Source of the DNA: Microbacterium sp. C5A9
GTDB lineage: Bacteria > Actinomycetota > Actinomycetes > Actinomycetales > Microbacteriaceae
NCBI RefSeq assembly: GCF_022627955.1
Contig: NZ_JABXGD010000002.1
Location: 620,001 to 684,000 of the forward strand
Direction: 5' to 3'
DNA: 64,000 nucleotides
The notes beneath the pieces were generated by a model. The model ran no database searches. It saw nothing but the letters and a program-made list of their open reading frames with translations, and was not told where the DNA came from. The position numbers were made by a program, and so were the translations under genes. Below, in pieces: positions 1-9,790 of the stretch; within the stretch, counting starts at the first letter, position 1, and the number at the start of each line of letters is the position of its first letter.

Positions 1-1
1 A

Positions 2-502
2 GGTGTGCACGGCGTGACCATCGCCGAGCTCGCACGCCGTGCGGGCCGCAGCCGCCCGACGATCTACCGCACCTGGAACGACGCCGACGATGTCGTGCGC
101 GCCGCGCTCCTCCGACGCGTCGCGACCATCGTGGCCGAGTTCCCGACCCACGCCCGCACACGGAGCGATCTCGTCGACGACGTGCTGAGATTCTCTGCGC
201 TCTTCCGCGCCGACTCCGTCTACGGCCGGCTGCTCGCGGACGAGCCGGAGGTCTTCACCCGGTACACGCTGCAGCGCGTCGGATCGAGTCAGCGACTGAT
301 CCTGCACTGGCTCGCCGCATCGATCCGCACCACGCAGCAGGGCGGCACCGTGCGGCAGGGCGAGCCGGACGAGATCGCCGTGATGCTGCTGCTCATCGCG
401 CAGTCGGCGGTCCTCTCCCACGGCACGGTCTCCGAGCTCATCTCCGAGGCCTCGTGGGAGCGGGAGCTGCGCACGGCGCTCGACGGGCTGCTCCGACCAT
501 GA
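2..502 (+). CDS. TetR-type transcriptional regulator, 5' end cut by the window
   Basis: The reading frame is open to the left edge, so the true start lies outside the window. The visible part begins inside a TetR N-terminal helix-turn-helix: TIAELARRAGRSRPTIYRTW has the usual family shape, with the recognition helix ending in PTIYRTW. About 125 residues of mostly helical ligand-binding domain follow, ending LDGLLRP. TetR proteins are dimeric repressors released by small ligands; the ligand cannot be read from this fragment. The TGA stop overlaps the glpD ATG as ATGA, so the two genes are probably translationally coupled. A role in controlling glycerol-3-phosphate use is an inference from this coupling only. 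Confidence 0.85.
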   Translation, partial: GVHGVTIAELARRAGRSRPTIYRTWNDADDVVRAALLRRVATIVAEFPTHARTRSDLVDDVLRFSALFRADSVYGRLLADEPEVFTRYTLQRVGSSQRLILHWLAASIRTTQQGGTVRQGEPDEIAVMLLLIAQSAVLSHGTVSELISEASWERELRTALDGLLRP

Positions 503-1941
503 CGGTGTGCTCCCCCGACCTCAACGTCGCGCGTCGGGCTGCAGAGCTCGCTCGGATCGCCGAGGACACGCTCGACGTCCTCGTGATCGGCGGCGGCATC
601 ACGGGTGTCGGAGTCGCACTCGACGCGGCGTCCCGCGGTCTGTCGGTCGCTCTTCTCGAAGCGGACGACCTCGCCTTCGGGACGAGCCGCTTCAGTTCGA
701 AGCTCGTGCACGGGGGCCTTCGCTACCTGGCCACCGGTGATGTGGCGACCGCGAGGGAGAGCGCACACGAGCGCCACCTTCTGATGACGGTGATCGCTCC
801 GCACCTCATCAGACCCCTCGGCCAGCTTCTGCCGTTCACACACGGCGTCACCGCACGGCAGCGGGCGGCGGGCGTGGTCGGAATGGGCATGGGCGACCTG
901 CTGCGCATGCGAGCGCGAACAACCCGTACGACGCTGCCACCGCCGCGCCTCGTGTCGGCGCGCACCGCGCGTGCTCTCGTCCCCGCTCTGGACCGCCGGG
1001 GTCTGCACGGGGGCATGCTCTCGTTCGACGGGCAGCTGATCGACGACGCGCGACTCGTGGTGACGGCGGCGCGCACGGCAGCGAGCCTCGGCGCACGCAT
1101 CCTCACGCGTGTCAGAGCGCAGGACCTGCATGCCGAGGGAGCATCGGCGCACGATGCCCTGACCGGCGAGCGGCTCGACATCCGCGCCCGCAGCGTGATC
1201 AACGCCACCGGCGTCTGGGCCGGCACGCTGGACGAGTCGATCACCGTGCGGCCCAGTCGCGGGACCCACATCGTGCTCGATGCCGCCGACCTCGGGGGAC
1301 CCTCGGCAGCGCTCACGATCCCCCACCACGGCTCGATCAGCCGCTACGTGTTCGCCCTGCCGCAGCAGAGCGGGAGGGTGATCGTGGGTCTGACGGACGA
1401 GGATGCTCCAGGGCCCGTGCCGCGGATCGCGACCCCGACCGGCGGGGAGATCGCGTTCCTGCTCGAGACGCTCAATCGGGTGCTCGCGGAGCCGATCCGG
1501 CTCGAGCAGGTCCGAGGTGCCTTCGCCGGTCTTCGCCCGCTCGTCGACACCGGCGCCGACTCGACGGCCGACATCTCTCGACGGCATCTGGTCGCGGACT
1601 CTCCGGCCGGATTCGTCAACGTGCTCGGAGGCAAGCTGACGACGTACCGGCGGATGGCTGAGGAGGCGGTCGACCTCGCCTCGCGAGTCGGCGGCCTGGA
1701 TGCCGCTCCGAGCCGGACGGCGTCCCTCCGACTCACCGACACCGGCAGAGCCATGTCCGACACCGCCCCCGGCGGCCCGTCGCGCGCGCAGGTCGAGTTC
1801 GCCGTACGTGCGGAAGGGGCGATGACCGTCGACGACGTCCTCGATCGACGCACGCGGATCGGTCTCGTGGATGCCGATCGACTGCGCATGCAGCCCCTCG
1901 TCGAGACGATCCTCGCCGAGACCCTTTCCGATCTCGCCTGA
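499..1941 (+). CDS. glpD: FAD-dependent glycerol-3-phosphate dehydrogenase
   Basis: Oxidises sn-glycerol-3-phosphate to dihydroxyacetone phosphate, passing electrons to FAD and then the quinone pool at the membrane face. The 480-residue protein opens with an FAD Rossmann motif, VLVIGGGITGVGVALDAA, followed by the GlpD signature around DLAFGTSRFSSKLVHGGLRY. The second dinucleotide-binding region near LGGKLTTYRRMAEEAV is also present. The chosen ATG at 499 overlaps the upstream regulator's stop by ATGA; an in-frame start 45 bases earlier would lie inside that regulator. It is shorter than many actinobacterial GlpD proteins (about 550 or more residues), mainly at the C-terminal cap. The family call is secure; a full-length respiratory role is slightly less so. 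Confidence 0.93.
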   Translation: MTVCSPDLNVARRAAELARIAEDTLDVLVIGGGITGVGVALDAASRGLSVALLEADDLAFGTSRFSSKLVHGGLRYLATGDVATARESAHERHLLMTVIAPHLIRPLGQLLPFTHGVTARQRAAGVVGMGMGDLLRMRARTTRTTLPPPRLVSARTARALVPALDRRGLHGGMLSFDGQLIDDARLVVTAARTAASLGARILTRVRAQDLHAEGASAHDALTGERLDIRARSVINATGVWAGTLDESITVRPSRGTHIVLDAADLGGPSAALTIPHHGSISRYVFALPQQSGRVIVGLTDEDAPGPVPRIATPTGGEIAFLLETLNRVLAEPIRLEQVRGAFAGLRPLVDTGADSTADISRRHLVADSPAGFVNVLGGKLTTYRRMAEEAVDLASRVGGLDAAPSRTASLRLTDTGRAMSDTAPGGPSRAQVEFAVRAEGAMTVDDVLDRRTRIGLVDADRLRMQPLVETILAETLSDLA

Positions 1942-2081
1942 GAGGTTGAGGCGAGCACTTCCGCCCGACGCGTATCCGCATCGCGGCGCAGCGACGAACG
2001 CCCACCGAACAGCATGTGAACACCGGCGTTCCCGTGCCCCGGATCGCCCCGCGCAGGGGACCGAACCGGCACAGTGGTGTC

Positions 2082-2777
2082 ATGGACATGCTCCTCTCGA
2101 TGCTGGGCGGTAAGGGAATGTCGGGTCTGTTCAAGACCGGGACGGCGATCCTCACGATCCTGCTGGTGGTTCCCGCCCTGTTGAAGATCTTCGTCGTCAC
2201 CGTCGATGAGGGCTGGGCGGCGATCCGCACCCGCAACGGGAAGCCGATCATCCGCAACCGACCTCCGCGCCGACCGACCTCGCGAGGCGGCGCTGTCGGT
2301 GAGGTCGTGGTGCTCGACCCCGGGTCGCACGGCGCGTTCCCGCTGTTCTACTGGTACCGGCTGATCGATGTGCGCTGCCGTGCGACGGATCTCCCCGCGC
2401 GCGAGATGACCGGCGCCGGTGGACATCAGCACCGGGTGCACGCGTCGTTCGAGTGGAGGCCGATACCGACCGGCCGAGATCTGCGGGTCTTCGAGCTCGA
2501 TGTGGTCAATGTGACGGAACGCGCGTCGAACATCGTGGGAGCGGCGCTGCGCGACGTCATCCGGGGTCTGGACGGCGCCGAGCTGCCTCACAACGACGAG
2601 ATCAACACCCGGATCATCGCAGCCAGCGCCGAGGATGTGCGGCGCGCGTGCGGCGTCGAACTCGTGCGCGTCATGGTCACCGGCGATGCGCTGACCGACG
2701 GCTACCTGCTGTCCTCCGCGCTTCGCGACACCGACCGTCGCGCAGACGCCGTGGCGGCGCTGCACGCGCTGAACTGA
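2082..2777 (+). CDS. SPFH/band-7-like membrane-anchored protein
   Basis: 231 residues. One N-terminal hydrophobic segment (about residues 15-37, TGTAILTILLVVPALLKIFV) is followed by VVTVDEGWAAIRTRNGKPI, which resembles the start of a band-7/SPFH domain. Long beta-rich and helical stretches follow, with no catalytic motif. Stomatin, prohibitin and flotillin relatives oligomerise on membranes and scaffold proteases or lipid domains; that role here is inference. I chose ATG 2082 (MDMLLSMLGG) over an in-frame start 66 bases earlier because the earlier residues look non-coding. It stands alone, converging on dxs with a 19-base gap. Confidence 0.7.
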   Translation: MDMLLSMLGGKGMSGLFKTGTAILTILLVVPALLKIFVVTVDEGWAAIRTRNGKPIIRNRPPRRPTSRGGAVGEVVVLDPGSHGAFPLFYWYRLIDVRCRATDLPAREMTGAGGHQHRVHASFEWRPIPTGRDLRVFELDVVNVTERASNIVGAALRDVIRGLDGAELPHNDEINTRIIAASAEDVRRACGVELVRVMVTGDALTDGYLLSSALRDTDRRADAVAALHALN

Positions 2778-2796
2778 CCGCTCAGCTGCGTCCCGT

Positions 2797-4737
2797 TCAG
2801 CTCCGCTCGCGCAGCGGGAGGTCGATCGTGCCGGTCTCGCCCGCGTGGCGGGCCACCGGGATGCGGGTGCCGAGCACCTGCGACACCACGTCCTGCGCGA
2901 TCTTCGACGCGGTGAGGCCCGCATCCACGAGGATCTCATCGCGGGTCGCGTGGTCGATGAACTCGTCGGGGAGGCCGAGCTCGTCGACCGCGGTGTCGAT
3001 GCCAGCCTCGCGGAGCACCTGGCGGACCCGCGTGCCGATCCCTCCGACGCGGATGCCGTCTTCGAGCGTGATGACGAGGCGGTGGCGCGCGGCCATGCTC
3101 ACGATCGACGGCTGAACGGGGATCGCCCACCGCGGATCGATGACCGTGGCGCCGATGCCCTGCGCCCGAAGGCGATCCGCGACATCCATCGCGAGTGCGG
3201 CGAAGGGGCCGATGGCGACCAGGAGGACGTCTTCGGACTCTCCGCGAGCGAGCACGTCGACCCCGTCGTGAAGTCGCTCGATCGCCGGGAGTTCCGGCGC
3301 GACGTCTCCCTTGGGGAACCGGATCACGGTGGGGGCGTCTTCGACGAGGACCGCTTCGTCGAGCGCCTCGCGAAGACGGGCTCCATCGCGCGGCGCGGCG
3401 ATGCGGATGTGCGGCACGATCTGCAGCATCGCCAGATCCCACATGCCGTGGTGGCTGGGCCCGTCAGGACCGGTCACACCTGCGCGATCGAGGACGAAGG
3501 TGACTCCGGCGCGGTGCAGAGCCACGTCCATGAGAACCTGATCGAACGCGCGCCCCATGAACGTCGCGTACAGCGCGACGACCGGGTGCAGGCCGCCGAA
3601 AGCGAGGCCTGCCGCGGACGCGACGGCGTGCTGCTCGGCGATGCCCACGTCGTAGACCCGATCGGGAAAACGCTCGGCGAACGGAGCGAGTCCGGTCGGG
3701 CGGAGCATGGCCGCGGTCATCGCGATGACGTCGCTGCGTCGCTCGCCCACCGAGACGAGAGCATCGGAGAAGATGTCCGTCCACCCCGTCCCGCCGGAGG
3801 AGAGAGTCTCTCCCGTCACCGGGTCGATGCGTCCGACGGCATGGAACTGATCGGCTTCGTCGTCGCGGGCCGGCTGGTAGCCGCGGCCCTTCTCGGTGAT
3901 CGCGTGCACGATGACGGGCGCTCCGAACGACTTGGCGAGCTTCAGCGTCTCGAGGAGCGCGGGCAGATCGTGTCCGTCGACCGGACCGAGGTACTTGATG
4001 TCGAGATTGGAATACAGCGCTTCGTTGTTCGTGAACCGGGAGAGGAACCCGTGCGTCCCCCCTCGGACACCGCGGAACACCGCCCGCCCCACGGGACCGA
4101 AGGCGCGGAAGAGCCGATCGGACTTGTGGTGCAGGTCCTTGTAGGCGGCAGCCGTGCGGACCCGGTTGAGGTATCGGGACATCCCGCCGATCGTCGGGGC
4201 GTAGGAGCGCCCGTTGTCGTTGACGACGATGACCAGGTTGCGATCGTTGTCGTCGGAGATGTTGTTGAGCGCCTCCCATGTCATGCCGCCGGTCAGCGAG
4301 CCGTCGCCCAGGACGGCGACGACGTGGCGGTCCGCCCGACCGGTCGCGGTCAGCGCACGCGAGACTCCGTCTGCCCAGCTGAGCGAGCTCGACGCGTGCG
4401 ACGACTCGACCACGTCGTGAGGGCTCTCGGCCCGCTGCGGGTACCCGGCCAGACCGCCCCGGAGGCGCAGCGACGAGAAGTCCTGTCGACCGGTGAGGAG
4501 CTTGTGCACGTAGGACTGGTGCCCGGTGTCGAAGATGAACGGATCGTCCGGCGAGGAGAACACGCGGTGCAGGGCGATCGTCAGCTCGACCACACCGAGG
4601 TTCGGCCCGAGGTGTCCGCCGGTCCGGGACACGTTCTCGACGAGGAATTCGCGGATCTCCCCCGCGAGTTCGACGAGCTGGTCCTCGGACAGGGCATCGA
4701 GATCACGGGGTCCTGAGATGCTCGGAAGAATGGGCAT
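2797..4737 (-). CDS. dxs: 1-deoxy-D-xylulose-5-phosphate synthase
   Basis: First enzyme of the MEP isoprenoid pathway: thiamine-diphosphate-dependent condensation of pyruvate with glyceraldehyde-3-phosphate. The 646-residue length is normal. Visible landmarks are FDTGHQSYVHKLLTGR near the N terminus, the ThDP/Mg segment AVLGDGSLTGGMTWEALNN ending in NLVIVVNDNGRSYAPT, the catalytic-Glu region DVGIAEQHAVASAAG, and the transketolase C-terminal domain (LGLPDEFIDHATRDEIL). ATG 4737 is chosen because AGGAGG lies 5 bases upstream; an in-frame GTG two codons earlier overlaps that ribosome-binding site. The gene is monocistronic here, converging on the SPFH-like gene. Confidence 0.97.
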   Translation of the reverse strand: MPILPSISGPRDLDALSEDQLVELAGEIREFLVENVSRTGGHLGPNLGVVELTIALHRVFSSPDDPFIFDTGHQSYVHKLLTGRQDFSSLRLRGGLAGYPQRAESPHDVVESSHASSSLSWADGVSRALTATGRADRHVVAVLGDGSLTGGMTWEALNNISDDNDRNLVIVVNDNGRSYAPTIGGMSRYLNRVRTAAAYKDLHHKSDRLFRAFGPVGRAVFRGVRGGTHGFLSRFTNNEALYSNLDIKYLGPVDGHDLPALLETLKLAKSFGAPVIVHAITEKGRGYQPARDDEADQFHAVGRIDPVTGETLSSGGTGWTDIFSDALVSVGERRSDVIAMTAAMLRPTGLAPFAERFPDRVYDVGIAEQHAVASAAGLAFGGLHPVVALYATFMGRAFDQVLMDVALHRAGVTFVLDRAGVTGPDGPSHHGMWDLAMLQIVPHIRIAAPRDGARLREALDEAVLVEDAPTVIRFPKGDVAPELPAIERLHDGVDVLARGESEDVLLVAIGPFAALAMDVADRLRAQGIGATVIDPRWAIPVQPSIVSMAARHRLVITLEDGIRVGGIGTRVRQVLREAGIDTAVDELGLPDEFIDHATRDEILVDAGLTASKIAQDVVSQVLGTRIPVARHAGETGTIDLPLRERS

Positions 4738-4933
4738 CTGCACCTCCTCTTAGGCTCCGTCGGCGGCATCCGATTCCGGTTCGGACGCCTGCTCGATCCT
4801 ACCTCGGGGCACCGGGGAAAGAGCGGAAGGCGGCTCCCCCTTGACACGAGGCGAGCCGCGCACGCGTCACATCCCAGAGGCGCGCGGCACCTCCGACGGA
4901 TGCTCGGCGCTCGGCGCGCTCCCGTGCGTACGA

Positions 4934-4965
4934 CGAAGGCCCGGTTCCGAGGAACCGGGCCTTCG
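4934..4965 (-). terminator. Hairpin terminator downstream of acnA
   Basis: A perfect 15-bp inverted repeat (CGAAGGCCCGGTTCC and its complement) separated by only GA lies 20 bases past the acnA stop. No clear T-tract follows on the minus strand, as is common for actinobacterial terminators. The AAGGCCCGG stem core recurs at 26354 and 40393. Confidence 0.8.
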
Positions 4966-4984
4966 CTCTTGGATGTGTCTGAGA

Positions 4985-7822
4985 TCAGACCAGCGAACGC
5001 AGCACGTACTGCAGGATGCCGCCGTTGCGGTAGTAGTCCGCCTCACCGGGGGTGTCGATGCGGACGACCGCGTCGAACTCGACGACCTGCTTGCCCTCGG
5101 GCGAGTTCTCGCTCGGAGTGGCGGTCACGCGCACCGTCTTCGGGGTCGTGCCGTTGTTGAGCTCCTCGAGACCCGTGATCGAGACAATCTCGGTGCCGTC
5201 GAGACCCAGGGACTCCCAGCTCTCGCCGGCGGGGAACTGCAGCGGGACGACGCCCATGCCGATCAGGTTCGAGCGGTGGATGCGCTCGAAGCTCTCGGTG
5301 ATGACCGCCTTGACGCCCAGCAGACGCGTGCCCTTGGCAGCCCAGTCACGCGACGAGCCCGAGCCGTACTCCTTGCCACCGAAGATGACGAGGGGCGTGC
5401 CCTGCTCCTGGTAGTTCATGCTCGCGTCGTAGATGTACGACTGCGGGCCGCCCTCCTGGGTGAAGTCACGGGTGTATCCGCCCTCGACGACCTGGCCGTC
5501 GTTGACCGCCGAGACCATGAGGTTCTTCAGACGGATGTTCGCGAACGTTCCGCGGATCATCACCTCGTGGTTGCCTCGACGCGAGCCGAAGGAGTTGAAG
5601 TCCTTGCGGTCGACGCCGTGCTCGGTGAGGTACTGCGCCGCGGGCGTCCCCGGCTTGATGTTGCCGGCGGGCGAGATGTGGTCGGTCGTGACCGAGTCGC
5701 CGAGGGTCGCCATGACCCGGGCACCCTGGATGTCGCTCACCGGGGTGAGCTCCATAGTCATGCCGTCGAAGTACGGCGCCTTGCGCACGTACGTCGAGTT
5801 CTCGTCCCACTGGAAGATGTCGTCCTCCGGCGTGGGCAGGCTGCGCCAGCGCTCGTCACCGTCGAAGACGGTCGCGTACTGCTTGATGAACTGGTCGCGA
5901 GAGATCGACGAGTCGACGATCTCCTGCACCTCGTCGGGCGTCGGCCAGATGTCCTTCAGGAAGACGTCGTTGCCGTCGGATCCCTTGCCGAGGGCGTCGT
6001 TCTCGAAGTCGAAGTGCATCGACCCGGCGAGAGCGTACGCGATGACCAGCGGCGGGCTGGCGAGGTAGTTCATCTTGACGTCGGGGCTGATGCGACCCTC
6101 GAAGTTGCGGTTTCCCGAGAGCACCGCGGTCACAGCCAGGTCGTGATCGTTGATGGCCGCGGAGACCTCTTCGATCAGCGGGCCGGAGTTTCCGATGCAG
6201 ATCGTGCAGCCGTAGCCCACTGTGTAGAACCCGAGTCCCTCGAGGTCCTTGTCGAGGCCCGACTTCTCGTAGTAGTCCGTGACGACCTTCGAGCCCGGGC
6301 CGAGCGTGGTCTTGACCCACGGCTTCTGCTTGAGACCCTTCTCGAGCGCCTTGCGGGCGACGAGACCCGCGGCGATCATGACCGAGGGGTTCGAGGTGTT
6401 GGTGCACGACGTGATGGCCGCGAGGGTGACCGCGCCGTTGTCGAGGATGTACTTCTCCCCCGACGGAGTCGTGACCGGCACGGGCTTGGACGCGTTGGCC
6501 GGAGCGCCGCTGTTGATGTGCACCGGTCGCGTCGTCGTGGGCTCCTCTTCACCGGGGACCGAACCGGGGTCGGACGCCGGGAACGAGTGCTTCGACTCGA
6601 GGTCGACGACGGAATCCGAGGTCGATGCCGACGCGTAGGAGAGGATGTCGTGCTCGAACTGCGTCTTCGCCTCGGAGAGGAGGATGCGGTCCTGCGGGCG
6701 CTTCGGGCCAGCGATCGACGGCACGACGGTGCCGAGGTCGAGCTCGAGGTACTCGCTGAAGATCGGCTCGTGCGACGCATCGTGCCAGAGCTTCTGCTCC
6801 TTGGCGTACGCCTCGACGAGCGCGACGGCCTCGTCGCTGCGGCCGGTCAGGCGCAGGTAGTCGAGCGTGACGTCGTCGATCGGGAAGATCGCCGCGGTGG
6901 AGCCGAACTCGGGCGACATGTTACCGATCGTGGCACGGTTGGCCAGCGGCACGGATGCCACGCCCTCGCCGTAGAACTCGACGAACTTGCCGACGACGCC
7001 GTGCTTGCGCAGGAGGTCGGTGATCGTGAGCACCACATCGGTGGCCGTCACACCGGCCGGGATCTCGCCGGAGAGCTTGAAGCCGACGACGCGCGGGATC
7101 AGCATCGACACGGGCTGGCCGAGCATCGCGGCCTCGGCCTCGATGCCGCCCACTCCCCAGCCGAGCACGCCGAGGCCGTTGACCATGGTGGTGTGCGAGT
7201 CGGTGCCGACACAGGTGTCGGGGTACGCGCGCAGCACGCCGTTGACGTCACGGTCGTAGATGACCTTGGCCAGGTGCTCGATGTTCACCTGGTGCACGAT
7301 GCCCGTTCCGGGCGGGACGACCTTGAAGTCGCTGAAGGCCGTCTGGCCCCAGCGGAGGAACTGGTAGCGCTCGCCGTTGCGCTCGTACTCGATCTCGACG
7401 TTGCGCTCGAGCGCGTTCTCCGAACCGAAGAGGTCGGCGATCACCGAGTGGTCGATGACCATCTCTGCGGGCGAGAGCGGGTTGATCTTGTTCGCGTCGC
7501 CGCCGAGCGCCGTGACGGCTTCACGCATGGTGGCGAGGTCGACGATGCAGGGCACACCGGTGAAGTCCTGCATGACCACACGGGCCGGCGTGAACTGGAT
7601 CTCGGTGCTCGGGTCTGCCGCGGCATCCCACGACCCGAGAGCCTCGATCTGCGCCTTCGTCACGTTCGCGCCGTCCTCGGTGCGAAGCAGGTTCTCGAGG
7701 AGGACCTTGAGACTGAAGGGGAGCTTGTCGAAACCGGGCACCGTGTCGATGCGGAAGATCTCGTAGTCGGTGCTGCCGACCGTCAGGGTGCTCTTGGCAC
7801 CGAAGCTGTTCACCGTGGACAC
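4985..7822 (-). CDS. acnA: Aconitate hydratase
   Basis: Interconverts citrate and isocitrate in the TCA cycle using a [4Fe-4S] cluster. The 945-residue protein is the AcnA/IRP1 type. Cluster cysteines lie in [13 protein letters not shown] and [14 protein letters not shown]. The C-terminal swivel domain carries [20 protein letters not shown] 7822 (start [12 protein letters not shown]) is preferred because AGGAG lies 8 bases upstream and it matches the usual family N terminus; the open frame continues 15 codons further with atypical residues. The gene has its own upstream region containing a perfect 24-bp palindrome (7949-7972) and a short hairpin (7901-7919), and is closed by the terminator at 4934. 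Confidence 0.97.
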   Translation of the reverse strand: MSTVNSFGAKSTLTVGSTDYEIFRIDTVPGFDKLPFSLKVLLENLLRTEDGANVTKAQIEALGSWDAAADPSTEIQFTPARVVMQDFTGVPCIVDLATMREAVTALGGDANKINPLSPAEMVIDHSVIADLFGSENALERNVEIEYERNGERYQFLRWGQTAFSDFKVVPPGTGIVHQVNIEHLAKVIYDRDVNGVLRAYPDTCVGTDSHTTMVNGLGVLGWGVGGIEAEAAMLGQPVSMLIPRVVGFKLSGEIPAGVTATDVVLTITDLLRKHGVVGKFVEFYGEGVASVPLANRATIGNMSPEFGSTAAIFPIDDVTLDYLRLTGRSDEAVALVEAYAKEQKLWHDASHEPIFSEYLELDLGTVVPSIAGPKRPQDRILLSEAKTQFEHDILSYASASTSDSVVDLESKHSFPASDPGSVPGEEEPTTTRPVHINSGAPANASKPVPVTTPSGEKYILDNGAVTLAAITSCTNTSNPSVMIAAGLVARKALEKGLKQKPWVKTTLGPGSKVVTDYYEKSGLDKDLEGLGFYTVGYGCTICIGNSGPLIEEVSAAINDHDLAVTAVLSGNRNFEGRISPDVKMNYLASPPLVIAYALAGSMHFDFENDALGKGSDGNDVFLKDIWPTPDEVQEIVDSSISRDQFIKQYATVFDGDERWRSLPTPEDDIFQWDENSTYVRKAPYFDGMTMELTPVSDIQGARVMATLGDSVTTDHISPAGNIKPGTPAAQYLTEHGVDRKDFNSFGSRRGNHEVMIRGTFANIRLKNLMVSAVNDGQVVEGGYTRDFTQEGGPQSYIYDASMNYQEQGTPLVIFGGKEYGSGSSRDWAAKGTRLLGVKAVITESFERIHRSNLIGMGVVPLQFPAGESWESLGLDGTEIVSITGLEELNNGTTPKTVRVTATPSENSPEGKQVVEFDAVVRIDTPGEADYYRNGGILQYVLRSLV

Positions 7823-7948
7823 GAATCCGTCTCCTTCTATTCGGATGGGAGCGACAGGCGCCTCCATCTTGCTCGCCAGCGAGCCCCTGCGGCTAGCAAG
7901 GCAGACCTAACCAGTCTGCTCCGCTCGACCTCCGGGCGAAAGCCTGCA

Positions 7949-7972
7949 ATTTATCTTGATATCAAGATAAAT
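7949..7972. promoter_or_regulatory. Perfect 24-bp AT-rich palindrome upstream of acnA, candidate operator
   Basis: Half-site ATTTATCTTGAT is followed immediately by its exact complement, centred between 7960 and 7961. It is strikingly AT-rich in a GC-rich background, about 127 bases upstream of the acnA GTG and 3 bases past the DUF3159 stop. The symmetry and length suit a dimeric winged-helix (MarR-type) regulator. Streptomyces TamR, a MarR protein controlling aconitase, is a known precedent, but identity with its site is inference. Confidence 0.7.
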
Positions 7973-7975
7973 CTA

Positions 7976-8710
7976 TCACGACTGCGTCGGTGTTCCGGAA
8001 TCCGGGGTGCGCGGGTACAGCGCGCGCACGACGAGCCAGGTGACGGCGATCAGCGGCGCGAACAGCGGCAGACCCATGATCAGCTTCAGTGTGCCGAGAG
8101 CGGTGACCTCACCCGCGAGATACAGCGGCAGCTGCACCGCGAGCCTCGCGTAGAACAGCGCTGCCCACGCGACGCCGAGCCACAGGAACGCACGACGCTT
8201 GCGCCGGTCGTTCCGCCACGCCGTCCCCTCGCCCATCAGGAACCCGACCGCGAGGCCGATGAGCGACCAGCCGATGAGAGCCGACACGAGCATCGCCGTG
8301 CCGTAGGCCGCGTTCGTGATGAGGCCGGGGACGAAGTTGTCCTCGCCTCGCCCCGTCCACAGTGCCAGCGCGGCGGCGGCCGCGGCCGCGACGAGCCCGC
8401 CGATCGCGGCGGAGGGAGGCGACTTCTGGATCAGCCGCACGATCGTGAAGACCGCCGCGAGCCCCACCGACACTCCCAGGGGGAGGATGAGCGGCTCGGG
8501 CGCGACGGTGAACAGGATGACGAAGGCGAGGCTCGGCAGGATCGACTCGAGGATCCCGCGCCAGCCGCCGATGGCCGACCACACCACTCTGTGGGTGGCT
8601 CCGGTCTCGGACGGGTCGAGTCCGGCGCGACGAGCCGCTCCGCCCAGAGCCGCGCCGAGGATGTCCGAGGCGCTCTGCTCGCGCTCCGGATCCGATGCCG
8701 GGGTGCTCAC
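7976..8710 (-). CDS. DUF3159 family integral membrane protein
   Basis: 244 residues with about six hydrophobic helices, beginning near ILPSLAFVILFTVAPEPLILP and ending with LPLFAPLIAVTWLVVRALY. The N-terminal 40 residues are soluble, and the conserved WSAIGGWRGILES segment precedes the first helix. The family is restricted to actinobacteria and has no assigned function. The GTG start overlaps the DUF3710 stop as GTGA, making it the third gene of a dut-DUF3710-DUF3159 operon. No catalytic motif is visible; a transporter-like or accessory role cannot be decided from sequence. Confidence 0.85.
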   Translation of the reverse strand: MSTPASDPEREQSASDILGAALGGAARRAGLDPSETGATHRVVWSAIGGWRGILESILPSLAFVILFTVAPEPLILPLGVSVGLAAVFTIVRLIQKSPPSAAIGGLVAAAAAAALALWTGRGEDNFVPGLITNAAYGTAMLVSALIGWSLIGLAVGFLMGEGTAWRNDRRKRRAFLWLGVAWAALFYARLAVQLPLYLAGEVTALGTLKLIMGLPLFAPLIAVTWLVVRALYPRTPDSGTPTQS

Positions 8711-9294
8711 GCCGAACCGGGCGTCGCGGGCATCTTGAGGGGGATCAGATCCCGCGGCGGCATGGGAGCGCCACCGCGGACGACCACGATCGAGCGGAAG
8801 AGATCCTCGACCTTGGCGGCGGCCTCGAGGTCGGATGCCGCGGCTCCGCCGATCACACCACGCAGGAACCAGCGAGGTCCGTCGATGCCCACGAAGCGTG
8901 CGAGGCGGAGGCCGGATCCCTCGTTCGCCGTGGCGGGGACCTCGGCCAGGAGCTCCTTGCCCAGCGGGCCGTCCCGCTCCTCGACACGTCCGCCCTGGGT
9001 GCGGACCTGATCGCGCAGCTGCACGCGGGTCTCATCCCACAGCCCGCCGGAACGCGGTGCCGCGAACGGCTGCACCTGCAGCGACGAGTCGGCGTAGTCG
9101 AGGCCGACGGCGACGATGCGCTTCGACTGCTCCTCGACCTCGAGACGCAGGTTGAGTCCCTCGCGGGGAAGGATCTTGATTCCGCCGAGGTCGATGTACG
9201 GCCGCACCGGGTTCGCCTCGGAATCGTCGAAGGGCCCCTCGGTCGCCCGGTTCTCGGGGGCCGACTTCGAGGGAGTCGCGTTGTTGTCAGTCAT
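8707..9294 (-). CDS. DUF3710 family protein
   Basis: 195 residues, soluble, with no signal peptide or membrane helix. The first 30 residues are acidic and probably disordered. Conserved stretches include PYIDLGGIKILPREGLNLRL, SLQVQPFAAPRSGGLWDE and VDGPRWFLRG-like FVGIDGPRWFLRGVIGG. This actinobacterial family is usually found beside dut and has no established biochemistry. The start overlaps the end of dut by 8 bases and the stop overlaps the DUF3159 GTG, so the trio should be co-translated. The function is unknown. Confidence 0.88.
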   Translation of the reverse strand: MTDNNATPSKSAPENRATEGPFDDSEANPVRPYIDLGGIKILPREGLNLRLEVEEQSKRIVAVGLDYADSSLQVQPFAAPRSGGLWDETRVQLRDQVRTQGGRVEERDGPLGKELLAEVPATANEGSGLRLARFVGIDGPRWFLRGVIGGAAASDLEAAAKVEDLFRSIVVVRGGAPMPPRDLIPLKMPATPGSA

Positions 9295-9778
9295 TGGCCT
9301 GTCCTGCTGGATTCGAATGGGATGCTGCCTGGTATCCGGTCGAGCCGAAGCCGCCTTCGCCGCGGACGCTGTCCGGCAGCTCCTCGACCGGGATGAAGAC
9401 GGCGCGCGTCACGGGCATGATGATCAGCTGCGCGATGCGATCGCCGACGGCGACATCGTACGCGCTGCGGATGTCGGTGTTGATCAGACTCACCTTGATC
9501 TCACCGCGATATCCGGCATCCACCGTGCCGGGAGAGTTGACGATGGAGATGCCGTGCTTGGCGGCGAGTCCGCTGCGCGGCACGACGAAGGCGGCGTAGC
9601 CCTCCGGCAGGGCGATGCGCACACCGGTCGCGACGAGCGCGCGCTCCCCCGGTTCGAGGTGCACGGCCTCCGCTGCGACGAGATCGGCGCCGGCATCTCC
9701 CGGATGCGCATATCCGGGCACGACGACTGCGCCGTCGAGCACAGGCGCGATAATGGGGAGATCAACGGATTCAGTCAC
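9287..9778 (-). CDS. dut: dUTP diphosphatase
   Basis: Hydrolyses dUTP to dUMP and pyrophosphate, keeping uracil out of DNA and supplying dUMP for thymidylate. The 163-residue trimeric-type enzyme shows all five motifs in order: HPGDAGADL, PRSGLAAKHGI, GTVDAGYRGEIKV, VGDRIAQLII and the C-terminal RGEGGFGSTG. The GTG start at 9778 faces the DUF3093 ATG at 9791 with only 12 bases between, so its promoter must lie within or beside that divergent gene. It is the first gene of the dut-DUF3710-DUF3159 operon. Confidence 0.97.
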   Translation of the reverse strand: MTESVDLPIIAPVLDGAVVVPGYAHPGDAGADLVAAEAVHLEPGERALVATGVRIALPEGYAAFVVPRSGLAAKHGISIVNSPGTVDAGYRGEIKVSLINTDIRSAYDVAVGDRIAQLIIMPVTRAVFIPVEELPDSVRGEGGFGSTGYQAASHSNPAGQAND

Positions 9779-9790
9779 CCCACGAGGCTA

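Noticed and set aside
1996..2030. GAACGCC/GGCGTTC inverted repeat after glpD as a terminator
   Set aside because: The 7-bp stem has a loop of over 20 bases and no T-tract, so support is too weak to list.
7896..7920. A possible DtxR/IdeR-like iron box (GGTTAGG...) in the acnA leader
   Set aside because: Only about half of the consensus positions match. The sequence is better explained as a short GCAGAC/GTCTGC hairpin.
4841..9010. A long plus-strand open frame opposite acnA and DUF3159
   Set aside because: It is the antisense image of the acnA codons, with the same skewed composition and no domain.
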